From: Hormiphora californensis
Taxonomy: Eukaryota; Ctenophora; Tentaculata; Cydippida; Pleurobrachiidae
DNA length: 64,000 nucleotides
Assembly: GCA_020137815.1 (NCBI GenBank)
Contig: CM035354.1
Location: 558,001-622,000 of the forward strand
Direction of reading: 5' to 3'
The notes under the pieces are model-generated. The model was not told the origin of the DNA, did no database searches, and was given only the letters and a program-made list of their open reading frames with translations. The position numbers and the translations under genes are program-made. This document shows positions 24,642 to 36,151 of this stretch, piece by piece (within the stretch, counting starts at the first letter, position 1; every line of letters begins with the position of its first letter).

Positions 24642-27253
24642 TCATTGTTTAAAGAATTCCTCTCGCGTCGTACTTTCAATGATTTTCACCGTTGTCCCCT
24701 CTGCCTCAATTTCAGTCTCTCGAACTTTCTTCATCTTCCACTTATCTAGTAAGAAAAGAGAGATTAATATTCCATTGATACTTGAAAGAAGTAACGACAT
24801 AGCGTCGGATTTTTCGAAATTCGATTCACTAAGTTAGCCAATAAACAATAAATATAACAGTTGAGAATTTTCAGTATCAAGGATTATTAACGGAAATGCA
24901 CTCCCTAAAAGTAAAAACACAAGTAAAACCCAGTTCTAGTTACCTTCAATGTGGAAGCGGAACTGCGAGAGAGGTTTGTTGGAGATGTCAAAGGTGGGAG
25001 GTTTAATGAGTGTTTCATATTGTGGACTCAGTTTTATAGGACTCTCCCAGTAGACCTTCTCCGGTAGGGGCCGTATTTTGAACTGAGGGGGCCGGGGAGG
25101 GGGAGAGGTGTTAGAATCTTAGGGGGAGAGGTGTTAGAATCTTAGGGAGAGGGGTGTTAGAATCTTAGGGGGAGGGGGTGTTAGAATCTTAGGGGGAGGG
25201 GGTGTTAGAATCTTAGGGGGAGGGGGTGTTAGAATCTTAGGGGGAGAGGGGTGTTAGAATCTTAGGGGGAGGGGGTGTTAGAATCTTAGGGGGAGGGGGT
25301 GTTAGAATCTCAGGGGGAGGGGGTGTTAGAATCTTAGGGGGAGGGGGTGTTAGAATCTTAGGGGGAGGGGGTGTTAGAATCTTAGGGGGAGGGGGTGTTA
25401 GAATCTTAGGGGGAGGGGGTGCCCAGTGTCCCGATCTCTGGAATATGAAGGAAAGATAAATGCAAAAATTCTGCAGCAAAACAAAATCCTTGCAGCAAAA
25501 TGAAAAAATATTGGGGGACTGCAGCAGCAGCTGCTGCTGCAGCAGAAGATATTTCCCATACTACTTACACACAGAGATACAGCAGTGCTGCAGTGTTAAC
25601 AGTGTGTAACAGAGAGATAGAATATGTTGGGGCATGCCCCAGTTGTGCGTAATGCACCGACAACAGTCGAGTAAGGGGGAAGGGGAAAGAAAAGAGAGAT
25701 TCATACTTTAACATAGCTCTCTTTTTCCCCCATAGCTTTACAAAGGGGTGAGATCGTTATAGTCACTGTTGCAGTACCCGAGTGGAATTTTCTCGGAATT
25801 GTCCATCTCTGCAGTCGCTGCAGCACTGCAGCAGGGAAGGGGAAGAAAAGAGAGATTCATACTTTAACATAGCTCTCTTTTCTCCCAATAGCTTTACAAA
25901 GGGGTGAGATCGTTATAGTCACTGTTGCAGTCCCTTAGTGGAATATTCCAAGGAATTTCCACTGCTGCAGCAGCACTGCAGCAGGCACTGCAAGAATGGA
26001 ATATTCCAAGGAATATTCCAACCTTATAGGGACTGCAGTAGGGAAATATTCCAATGTTAGGGGTACTGGGACTGCCGGGGTATTTTAGGACGGTAAAATC
26101 CCTATCCATGACTCAATGACTGCAGCAAATAGTAAAATTCCTGCAGCAAAACGAGCTCCCAAAATGAAAATTCCAGGCGTGAAAAAAAAATCGGGACACC
26201 GGGAGGGGGTGTTAGAATCTTAGGGGGAGGGGGTGTTAGAATCTTAGGGGGAGGGGGTGTTAGAATCTTAGGGGGAGGGGGTGTTAGAATCTTAGGGGGA
26301 GGGGGTGTTAGAATCTTAGGGGGAGGGGGTGTTAGCATCTTAGGGGGAGGGGGTGTTAGAATCTTAGGGGGAGGGGTGTTAGAATCTCAGGGGGAGGGGG
26401 TGTTAGAATCTTAGGGGGAGGGGTGTTAGAATCTTAGGGGGAGAGGGGTGCCCGGAGAGGGGCAATTGTTAGAATTCATATCTTGATCTAGGAGTGGAAG
26501 GGGCTTGAATTGTACCTTTTTAACGGGTGGTAGTTGAATAGTCTCCTCTTCTTCCTCCTCCTCTCCTTCCGTACCCTCCCAGAAACCTGGTGTCACCGTG
26601 CACACTCTCTTGGCATTGCTCCGCTTCGGCAACTGCAATACAATAAGGCTGTGTCAAAATGGGGGGGGGGTCTCTCAAATTGGTTACGAAGTCACCCATT
26701 AAAGGGCGCTCACGCGGAGGGGTAATTTCAAAAAAGACTTTCTAGACCGTACGAGACAATCAATAAAATACACATACAGAGCTAGATGAAGTAGAAGTGG
26801 TTGGGTTTTGCTGCTCCGGGCTGTTAGTTTTACTCCTACTCCTTCTCTGGTCCTCCTCAAATAAATCTATCAGTCTTCTATCCAGGATGTTCCGCTCTGG
26901 CTCCCACGTGTTCCATCTGGAGAAGTGGGGGGGGGGGTTTGGGTCGAGGAGTGGAGGGGGAGTTGTTGGGTGTCAACTGTCAACTCTCCAACTCCATGGG
27001 GGAGAAGGGTCTTTTGTGTGAGACAAGCAATCATTTTCCATTGAGTTTGGGTGGTAAAAAACAGGTGCTTTAATCTGTTTATGACCCAACAAAAAGGCAC
27101 TACATACTTGGTCGAGTAGTTTTTCCACTTGACAAGGTACTCAGTCGGAGAACTCTCCTTTCGTTTTCGTTTCTTCAGAATTCTCTCTACCGTGTATACG
27201 GTAGAGTCTCCCTCAGATACCAGCTGCCTCTGATCTTCAGCATCGGATCCCAT
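24642..27253 (-). CDS. CBX: Polycomb-type chromobox protein
   Basis: Five exons join in frame: 27108-27253 (ATG), 26778-26916, 26516-26632, 24944-25082 and 24642-24745 (TGA), giving 214 residues. Residues about 18-75 form a chromodomain: VYTVERILKKRKRK, EYLVKWKNYSTKW, then TWEPERNILDRRLIDLFEE. The Y/W/W positions expected for a methyl-lysine cage are present, and the NILDRRLI ending matches Polycomb/CBX rather than HP1 or CDY proteins. A middle region carries an acidic run of Glu. The C terminus (TTVKIIESTTREEFFKQ) resembles the Polycomb repressor box that binds RING1 in PRC1. It is short compared with most CBX proteins, closest in size to CBX7. Expected role: binding H3K27me3 in the nucleus. 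A GA-rich stretch just upstream may belong to the promoter. Orthology is inferred; exon 3 could read past its donor. Confidence 0.85.
25097..25420. repeat. 24-bp G-rich minisatellite, array 1
   Basis: Copies of a 24-bp unit containing GGTGTTAGAATCTTAGGGGG lie in intron 3 of the chromobox gene. Read on the minus strand, the array begins 14 bases upstream of the exon 24944-25082 acceptor, and its C-rich strand extends the pyrimidine tract. Confidence 0.95.
25676..25930. repeat. Direct duplication of about 95 bp with CAG-rich flanks
   Basis: A segment containing AGAGAGATTCATACTTTAAC and GCTTTACAAAGGGGTGAGAT occurs at about 25683-25780 and again at 25843-25937. CTGCAG-rich stretches with GCAGCAGCAG and GCTGCTGCTG runs (25508-25545, 25810-25835, 25960-25992) lie around it. 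Confidence 0.8.
26205..26452. repeat. 24-bp G-rich minisatellite, array 2
   Basis: The same unit and orientation as the array at 25097-25420, about 10 copies, in the same intron. The two arrays and the segment between them make up nearly all of the 1.43-kb intron 3. Confidence 0.95.
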
Positions 27254-27525
27254 TTTATTGAACCATGCTATAATAAGTAGGGAGGAGATGAGAGAGGGGA
27301 GGGGAGGGGAGAGAGAGATGAGAGGGGGCCCTGGATTACCGAGGATGAACTAACTTTGGTAGCTCGATCCAAAAAAAGAAAATACAACTCCCTTTCTTTA
27401 GATCAAGCTACCCTGGTTGCCCCACCTTCTTTGTACATCAAAATGTACTTGCAGCAGAGCTGCAGAGACACACATGCAAGTACATCAAACCACTTAAACT
27501 GTGGTGCTCTTCACTTCTCTCTCTA

Positions 27526-27618
<93 letters not shown>

Positions 27619-28017
27619 CCACTACACGCACCACTCCCACATGGGGCCGTGAGGCCCCATGCGAGAGCAGGGTTAAATCCCCCGGACCCGGATCCTGTTG
27701 GATCTGAGGGCCCGGAGGGCCTGCGGAGTAAAGGTAGGGTAGGTAGAACAATGTACATACGGGTAAATTTAACAATGTACATATGGGTTAAGTAAAGGGG
27801 ATGATATTAAAAAGGGGGAAGTAAAGTGGGATTAAAGCTTATGGTGACGGAGCACAAGACCTCCTAAACTATCTGCAAAGAAGCCCAATCTGCTACAATG
27901 AATTCTAAGAAGAGACAACTTATCAGGAACTGAAGAAGCAAACCGTCTGAATCTAAGGCAGCCTAAAACAAGCAGGAACGGGTTCGAGCGAAAAAAATAA
28001 TAAATTAATACAAATGG
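27254..28017. other. Intergenic region with (CA)n-(CT)n tract
   Basis: GA-rich sequence at 27280-27325 lies just upstream of the chromobox start. A (CA)n run at 27536-27580 continues into (CT)n to 27615. The rest shows no supported exon. Confidence 0.6.
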
Positions 28018-28044
28018 ATGATGATTACATGTCGAGCCAGAGAG

Positions 28045-28604
28045 GACAGCCAGCCCGTTCCAGAGAAGCCAGCTGACCCCGCTCCAGAGAAGACAGCCGA
28101 CCCCGTTCCAGAGAAGCCAGCTGACCCCGTTCCAGAGAAGCCAGCTGACCCCGTTCCAGAAAAGCCAGCTGACCCCGTTCCAGAGAAGCCAGCTGACCCC
28201 GTTCCAGAGAAGACAGCCACCCCGTTCCAGAGAAGACAGCTGACCTCGTCCCAGTAAGGACAGCTGACCCCGTTCCAGTAAAGACAGCTGACCCCGTTCC
28301 AGTAAAGACAGCTGACCCCGTTCCAGTAAAGACAGCTGACCCCGTTCCAGTAAAGACAGCTGACCCCGTTCCAGAGAGGACAGCTGACCCCGTTCCAGTA
28401 AGGACAGCTGACCCCGTTCCAGTAAAGACAGCTGACCCCGTTCCAGTAAAGACAGCTGACCCCGTTCCAGTAAAGACAGCTGACCCCGTTCCAGAGAGGA
28501 CAGCTGACCCCGTTCCAGTAAGGACAGCTGACCCCGTTCCAGTATAGACAGCTGACCCCGCTCCAGAGAGGACAGCCACCCCGTTCCAGAGAGGACAGCT
28601 GACC
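28045..28604. repeat. 24-bp minisatellite
   Basis: About 23 copies of a unit GACAGCTGACCCCGTTCCAG plus four variable bases (TAAA, AGAG, TAAG). The unit is divisible by 3, so long repetitive frames appear on both strands (for example PVPEKPAD on plus); I treat them as artefacts. Confidence 0.95.
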
Positions 28605-28824
<220 letters not shown>

Positions 28825-29035
28825 ACCTGTTTCTCTCTGTCTCTCTATCTCACTCTCTCCCTTTCTCTCGCTCTCCCCTCTCTTTCTCTCTTCATCATTC
28901 ATGTAGCTAAAATTAGAATTTATCCCAAAAAACAATCGTTTCACTTTCAGATAAAATAAGAATTACAAGTTAAAATAAAATACAACAGTATCAAATTTGC
29001 CTTAAAAAGTTGACTTCCAATTATATCTTGAGTAA

Positions 29036-32000
29036 TCAAAGTGAAGTTGCAGAACGTGTATAATTAGTGCTTGAAGGGTACACACTACAATCAGTAGTTA
29101 GTTCACCAGGCAACTCATGGATCTGGGTCGCAAAGTTATTTTCAACTAAACCCCTGTTTATCGAGGTAGGAACCTCACTTTCACAGCTCCACAGGTGCAC
29201 CCTCATTGACCCATCACGTGACCTATCAACTACCTTGGCAACCAGCCATCTATCTGTTATTGTCTCCATGAAATACTCTTTACCACCGTCAACTTGTAAC
29301 GGCTGGACATCTGCCAAGAACATTTCCTGAGCTAGGAATGGTATGTCCTCCAGGAATTTCTCATGCATGAGCCTTAGCCTGTTCTCCTTGACCGTATCAA
29401 AAGTACCAAAATCAAGGTGGAACACCCGGACGGACTTTTCTCCCACCTCGTCTGTCTCTACCACCCGGGATCTCCTGTAACTGCCTGTATTAGAATCAGG
29501 AGCGGCTACTATTTCACCAATAGCAGGATAGTGTTTCGTGTCACGAGTTCCGAGGTACTTGTAGTGATCATTCATTTGTTCAGTTAACACTGAGAGGGGG
29601 TCATCAACCTGGGTTTGGGCGTGTTCCAACATGCCCGGGTTCATGTCGTGAGGGAGGATCTGGACCCAGAAATGGAACGGACTAACAACAGACACAATCT
29701 GGACAATAATTGACATGTCATGATCTGGAGAGGGTGGGGTTAAATCACAAGTAAAGGCGTCTGTCCCCTCTTTAAAAGATAGGAAATCTTTCCTACTCTC
29801 GTGCACAAAGGAACACTTGTCACCACGGTAACACGTCTGACCACGGCTAAAAAACTTGCACAACCTCCGTGTGTTGACCCGTTGTCCTAGCAACATCTCT
29901 CCAACGGACTCCCCTTCATTATCCGCCAGGTTATTAGGGCTAAAGAAGTCATCTCCCATGGGATCGAAACTGGAGAGCGTCTCACTGGAAGCCTCACTGT
30001 CCCCTAACCTGATAGTAGATCCACTTGGTTGAAGCCCCTCTACAAGCTGAGTTAGCCGAGCTATCCTCTCATTCATACCCTCCCCCTCAACATCAACCGT
30101 CGTGTCACACAAGTTACCGAGCCGAGTTGCATGGCCTTCAGCGACCAAGACATCTGCTAGATTAGTCACCTCTCCCTCTCCTAATCTGTCCAGAACTGAA
30201 ACAGATAGGCAGCCAGTGTGAAAGGAACCTTCTCCATCTTCTTCTAGAACGAATTTGAGTGGCTCAGTCCGTTCCTCCCCCAGCACCGTTAGATAGACCG
30301 TCTCTTGCACCATGGTTCTAAATAACTCGATAGCGGACCTATTGTAATTGGTGTCCTTTACTTCAAAATCATCAATATCAAAGTCTTCCTCCTCCTCCTC
30401 TTCTAATTCCTCCTCAGCAGAGCTAGCAGCTACAATTTCATACATAGTGCACGGGACACACTGGGCAGGCAACCGGAAAAGAGGAGAGGGAAGTGGTCTA
30501 ACCTCAGTCGTATTACACTCCCCCATATTCCCATAATCGACATAAAACACGGTGTACTTCAAGATAGTCTTGTTCTTCTTTCTATGCACCTTGATCACCA
30601 TACCCCGATACCAAGATACACTACCACTCTCAGGACAGGAGTATCGCGCTGCACAGAACCTTCCAGGAACTAGGTCAACTCTACAGGGCTCCAGTGGTGT
30701 TGCCTGGACACCGGGCCTCCTCAAATCACGCTGTTCAAACCATTTGAAAGTATTATCTAGCTGATCTCCATCAACCTGAACTCGAACTAGATTCTTGTTT
30801 TTGTCAACTACAGAGCCGGTTAGAGTTTTACCTGCTACCACCCAGGAGGCTTCATCTCCCACCTTCCAGTCCTTGTCCTCAGGGGAGTATAGTTTGGACA
30901 GGGATGTACTGATACCCTGGGGGGAGGTGTGTCAATTCTGACATCTTTACAACGCATACCTATAATGTTTAAAAAAGAAATAGCTCTGATATTTTAATTT
31001 CTAATTTCTAACCTTTTCACAACCCGTTACAACACCCAATAAGGGGGGGGGGTGTGACACGTAACACTTTGTAACATGCAACGTGCACAAAAAAGTTTTC
31101 TGCACATGTTACAAAATGTTACGTGTCGCCCCCTCCCACTAATTACGTGTTCTCTGAGATTCTAACCTCTAGTGTAGATATAGTACGTGTGCTGAGAAGT
31201 GAGACAAAGAACAGATCGGGGGAGTCGACATTAGTAACCAGGACAGGAGAGCAGAACTGGTTAGGTGAAACACTCTGTATTGGTATTTCTCTCCAGTGCT
31301 GCTTCTTCTCTTCTAGAACCTGGTGTGATGTAGTAATTATAACATGATATTGTGTGGGTATTAGAGATGCAATGGGGGTTGGAGGGAGTGTGGGTGGTTG
31401 GGGTTGGAGGGAGTGTGGGTGGTTGGGGAGGACCGGGAGTGTGGGTGGTTGGGGGTTATAGGACCGGGAGTGTGGGTGGTTGGAGGAGGACCGGGAGTGT
31501 GGGTGGTTGGGGTTGGAGGGAATATGGGTGGTTGCTGGGGAATTCGTTGCCAAGAGTAGCATTTAAAAATCGATTAGTAGCGATCAAATAGGAAAAAGTA
31601 CCTGGTATTCCTGATAGGCGATATCAGCTGTAAAATCTTTAATTTTATACCGCGAAGGATCAAAACTTGGCTCCTCATTCTCCAGAGTGATCTCATCCCT
31701 CTCCACCTCATTCCCAACATCCTCTTCTTCCTCTTCCTCCTCTTCATCACCAGATAAGTCCTCCTCTAGCCCCTCAAGATCAATATTGGATGTAACACCA
31801 CCGGGTACAGGGTAGTTTTCACCGGATACAGGGTAGTTTTGATCGGGTACAGGGCAGGTTTCACCGGGTACAAGGCAGTTGTCTGGAGGTGGGACCATTT
31901 CAAAGGAAGATGTTGCTGATATGTGAACAATGGAGGTGTCAGACATTGATCCATTATCTGCTGAGTGCCGTGCATCTTCTGCTGAATGACGTGCATCTGC

Positions 32001-32268
32001 TGAGTGACGTGCATCATCTGCTGAATGACGTGCATCTGCTGAGTGACGTGCATCATCTGGTGTGTGACGTGCATCATCTGCTGAGTGGTTTGGATCAGGT
32101 AGCACCTCGCAGCTTGAGCTAGGACTTGTCTTCACCTTCCCTCCTCCTTCTTCTGGTGTTATAGCAGTGGCAGCTGCATCTAGAAACCTGATGGGAAAAT
32201 GGAATAATGGTTAAGTTATCACTGTTCTTGGGAAACTTTTCTGGCGGTCGGCGGATAACCAAAACAGG

Positions 32269-32342
<74 letters not shown>

Positions 32343-35300
32343 ACTTTTATTTCTAACAGGGTCAGACAGACCAACTTACAGTTTCTCTTCTAAGAGGTGC
32401 TGGTGTTTTATCTCAAAGTTTGGAGGTGGTTGTTCAGGGTCCACACTGTACCGGTCGGAGGCCCAGGGCTGATTATCACTACTGCTGCAGACATAAAGCT
32501 ATTGTTAGGGAGTGTGAGTTAGGACGTGGTAGGAAATAAAATTACAGGGTTAGTACCCCAGACACACTGAACAGACTTGAAATAATAATTTTAATCTATT
32601 CGGAAACGAAAAATAAATACGAATTGACATGCTTGGTTAAAATTACCAGTTATTCCTATTGTTTGTGGGAGGGCGACCCCGTCCTATAGCCTGTGCTGAC
32701 CCGAATGAAGTGGGCTCAAACGGCTTCGGAGGGCTACCCCCAAAGGAGGGTGGCCGGGCTACTAGATTGTCGTCAATGGCCTCGTCGTCATATAGATTCC
32801 TCCGAGGTTTTGGGCGGGGAGGACGGGATTGGGCTGAGGTGAAGACGTTCGTATTGTCTGTTTCCTCGATTTTATAGTGAGGTCTAGATCCAATGTATTC
32901 CGTGGCGGAATTCTCCATTCCCCTCAGATCGTTGCTGCCTGATAAGATAGACACGGGTAGTAGTGAGGTATTGAAGTGGTGTGGGGGTTAACACGGGGCT
33001 GGGAACAGATAAAGGGAGGTTTAAAAACGTGTTGAATTATTCCTATACTACCGTTATAGCGCTGCCAGCTGCAACTCAAGGGCAGTAGTGAACTAACTAA
33101 GTTAGTAATTAACTAAGTTAGTAGTTAACAAAGTTAGTAAATAGTAACTTACTCTGGACTTCTCTCCACTCTGCGAACCCCATCTCCACCATCATCTCAG
33201 CTACATCAACTGATTTACTACCGTCCTCCAAAAACAGAGACACACCGTACACATTGTTCTTCATATTGTTAACTTCAATCCTCAGCTCCTTCTGGTTTCC
33301 GTATGCGTCCCAGATGCTGTCTACGACTTCCTGGGGCCACTGGCCACCTAAAAAATACCGGATGGAATCATTTAACCTGTCATATCAAATAGAAATATAA
33401 AGGGGTGAGCCAGATAACACGTTTACCTTGAGCCTTGGTCGGCTGGATTCGGTCTAAAAAGCACTGTTGAACAGTCATAGGGAATTTGATCAGGTCATCA
33501 GGTAGAGATCCTCTAATTTGATCCCACTTCACCTCAGCTCGGTTCCCGTAGTCGATAAACAGAACTCCATACTTACCACCTGTTTTAGAAATTACATTAA
33601 TTGGTAATTTGGTTAAAACTTGACAAATTTCCTACCGTAGTAAATGAATAAACAACTTCAAAAATCCGACTTTAAATGACCACCCAAAGAGACTTAATGT
33701 AATTTAATACATCGTGTACCGTCTAACTACTAACCTGGTTTAGCAGTTGTAATACATGCTCGATACCACTCTCCATCAAACTGAGCCAGAACAATCGAAC
33801 CAACAGGATGATTCTTTTCGCTCTTCAATTGTCCAACACAGCGATTGATTATCCCTTGGAGCCTTTCAATTATGCTACTCCGGTTCAGTGGAGATGTAAC
33901 GAAGAACAGATCAGGAGTGAATAGTTCCTCAATGGTACAGTAGTTGACTTTAGTATGATCTGTGAAGTTGGTTATGAAGGCAAAGAACCGTTTCATTGAG
34001 GTATTTTTGCAAATATCGTTGTACCGCGTGTCCGATACATCTTCAGAGCCCCATGAACCCCCAGTAGCACCTGCAAGGGCTTCTGCAGACGAGGGAGGGG
34101 TGTCAGATCGACTAGGTTGTGAGGGAGGCGGGAAAAGTGGCCTCGGCTGTCTGTTATGTCTTTCAGCTTGTGCCATTCTTTCTGCTGCTTCCCTGCGACT
34201 TCTTTCCTCCATTTCCATCCTTTGTGCCTCTCGATCTCTCCTTTCTGCTTCAATTCTCTCCGCCTCCCTTCTCTCTGCCTCCCTCCTTACTAGTTCTGCC
34301 TCCCTCCTTTCCATCTCCCTTTGTTGCTCCTCTTCCCTACGCAAAGCAGCAACCTGTCTCTCTTGCTCCCTCTCCCTCTGTACTCTCTCCTCCTCTGCCC
34401 GTCCAAGGTTAAGAGATGAGAATCCGGGGACAGGGCTTTGTTGGGGTGGAACCTGGAGAGAGATGGGTTGTTTAGAATTGTAATTCCAGACTAGCTTACT
34501 TGTGTGCTTACTTGAGAATACTGCTGCAAAACGGACTGTGTTGGTCGAGTAGGGGTACGTTTAGCAGATGAACGAGGTAGGTGTGGGAGGCGAATATCAT
34601 CAGCGTCAGCAGAAGTCTAAAGACAGATCGAGAAAATACTTTTTTGAAGAAAAAAAGAATAATGAATCAGTTTTTGATAGCGTAGCATTTTGAATCAATA
34701 CTTACGGTTGGTCCGGGCCCAGGTTTTGCAAAATCTGACGGTGTCAACATCTGAAAACATAATTAATTAGACGATTAATTATGTATGCTGATTCCCTGTC
34801 CTTGACAGAATTGCAACTTGTTATTATGCTCCAACATGCGCGCCATAACGCAGGTCCTTTCATCATAACATAAGCATCGCGCGCTCCGTCTTAAGACAAA
34901 TGAGCGACAGTCAACTGAGGTACCTACCGGTTTGGGTTGATGGTCGCTACTCCTGTGGTAGTCCCTGGTTGAGGCGGGGGTGGGAGGCTGGGATTGGTAG
35001 TCCCTGACAGAGTTGGGAGGCTGGGAACGTATGGTGAGGTCACGTGGTGGTGGTGGTTCTCTAGATAACGGAGGAGTTCTCTCTCCCTCGCCATCTTCAT
35101 CATCTGATTCACCTGGAGGGGGAAGGGTGGTATTATAGAGGGGATGGGACTTGTGGTAAAAAGAGGGGTTATAGAGGGTTGGTTATACATATTTAGGAGA
35201 CATACAGACTACTTACTTTCTAGTTCAAGTCTGTTTATAGCCGCAATAAGTGGATTTATGTCAAATGTTAAGGGTCCGCCCCCAAACTCCAAATCAGATT

Positions 35301-35705
35301 GCATTTTCTGGAAGCCACTTAGAGCTTCTTTCTGTCCCTCCTTTCCTCCATCGCGGACCCTATTTTCTAGTCGCATGATTTCGGCCATCATGTCAGCTCT
35401 ACTGGGTCTGGATCTGCTTCTAACCGTCATCAACTGATTGTATCTGGGTCAAGTAGAGGGTGTTAGTTGATCTGCCGAAACCTCAGAGCCAAACAGGGGT
35501 TAGAAGCAATACACTTGGGGAGTTGAGAAGGGTTACACTGAGACTGGTAGGGGAAGGTTCGTCCCAAAGATAAGACCTACCTTTGTCGAATTTGGAGAGT
35601 GACCTGTTCGCAGATCTGGTCGATATCAATGTTAGACTCGGCCTGTTCATCGACTAGAATTCTGAGCCGGTCCAAATCCTGGAGGATCCGAGTGGACCTG
35701 TTCAT
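29036..35705 (-). CDS. Multi-Tudor protein with CCCH zinc finger
   Basis: Thirteen exons join in frame: 35581-35705 (ATG), 35217-35443, 34928-35112, 34706-34750, 34512-34616, 33735-34452, 33427-33579, 33153-33347, 32647-32938, 32380-32484, 31602-32187, 31167-31319 and 29036-30916 (TGA). They give 1589 residues. Order: N-terminal helix; Pro/Arg-rich disordered part; Glu/Arg coiled coil (AERREAERIEAERRDREAQR); Tudor domain across two exons (VGSIVLAQFDGEWYRACITT, then YGVLFIDYGNRAEV); acidic and DARHSA-repeat linker; second Tudor-type unit (ARYSCPESGSVSWYRG, YTVFYVDYGNMGEC); CCCH finger (CKFFSRGQTCYRGDKCSFVH); third, more divergent Tudor unit (PAIGEIVAAP, VFHLDFGTFD). Extended Tudor proteins bind dimethyl-arginine of Piwi proteins in germ granules, so a piRNA/germ-plasm role is likely by family. 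I cannot assign a TDRD number. Confidence 0.85.
32272..32339. repeat. (GA)n microsatellite
   Basis: Pure GA run in the intron between exons 31602-32187 and 32380-32484 of the Tudor gene. On the coding strand it reads as (CT)n. Confidence 0.95.
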
Positions 35706-36151
35706 TGTCTAGATCCTAGGATAGTGCTGATAATAATTAGTGGTGCAATTAGTGGTGATTAGCGGAGGAATTATATAGTATGGCGGAGGAAGGGAAGGGA
35801 GAGATAAGAACTTTGTTCTTTCGAGAATTTGGAGATCACGCGAGTCGAGTCATTGAAAATATTGAAACTCAGTTTTTTGTCCAAATCCAAAACAAACCAA
35901 TCCAACAATTACAAGATAGTCAATTGAGTCAAGCGACATGAGACTCATAAAGCGATACATTATATTAATTGTACAAACCAATCAGAGTTACAAAATAATT
36001 TACTACACATTAAAAATCAGATAATATGCTAAAAACAGTTTCTTAGAAAACACACAAGACAAGTCTTAAACCAAACCATATCATGCTAATTGCTAACTGA
36101 ACCCCCTGCTCAACTTGGGAGAGGAATGCTGAACATTCCCTCTTTCTCTCT
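35706..36151. other. Tail-to-head gap between Tudor gene start and sphingomyelinase end
   Basis: About 445 bp, AT-rich, holding the presumed promoter of the Tudor gene and the 3' end of the sphingomyelinase gene. No clear TATA box or other gene is seen. Confidence 0.5.

Noticed and set aside
25237-26338. Proline-rich frames with repeated TPPPPKIL
   Set aside because: They are translations of the intronic 24-bp minisatellite on the minus strand.
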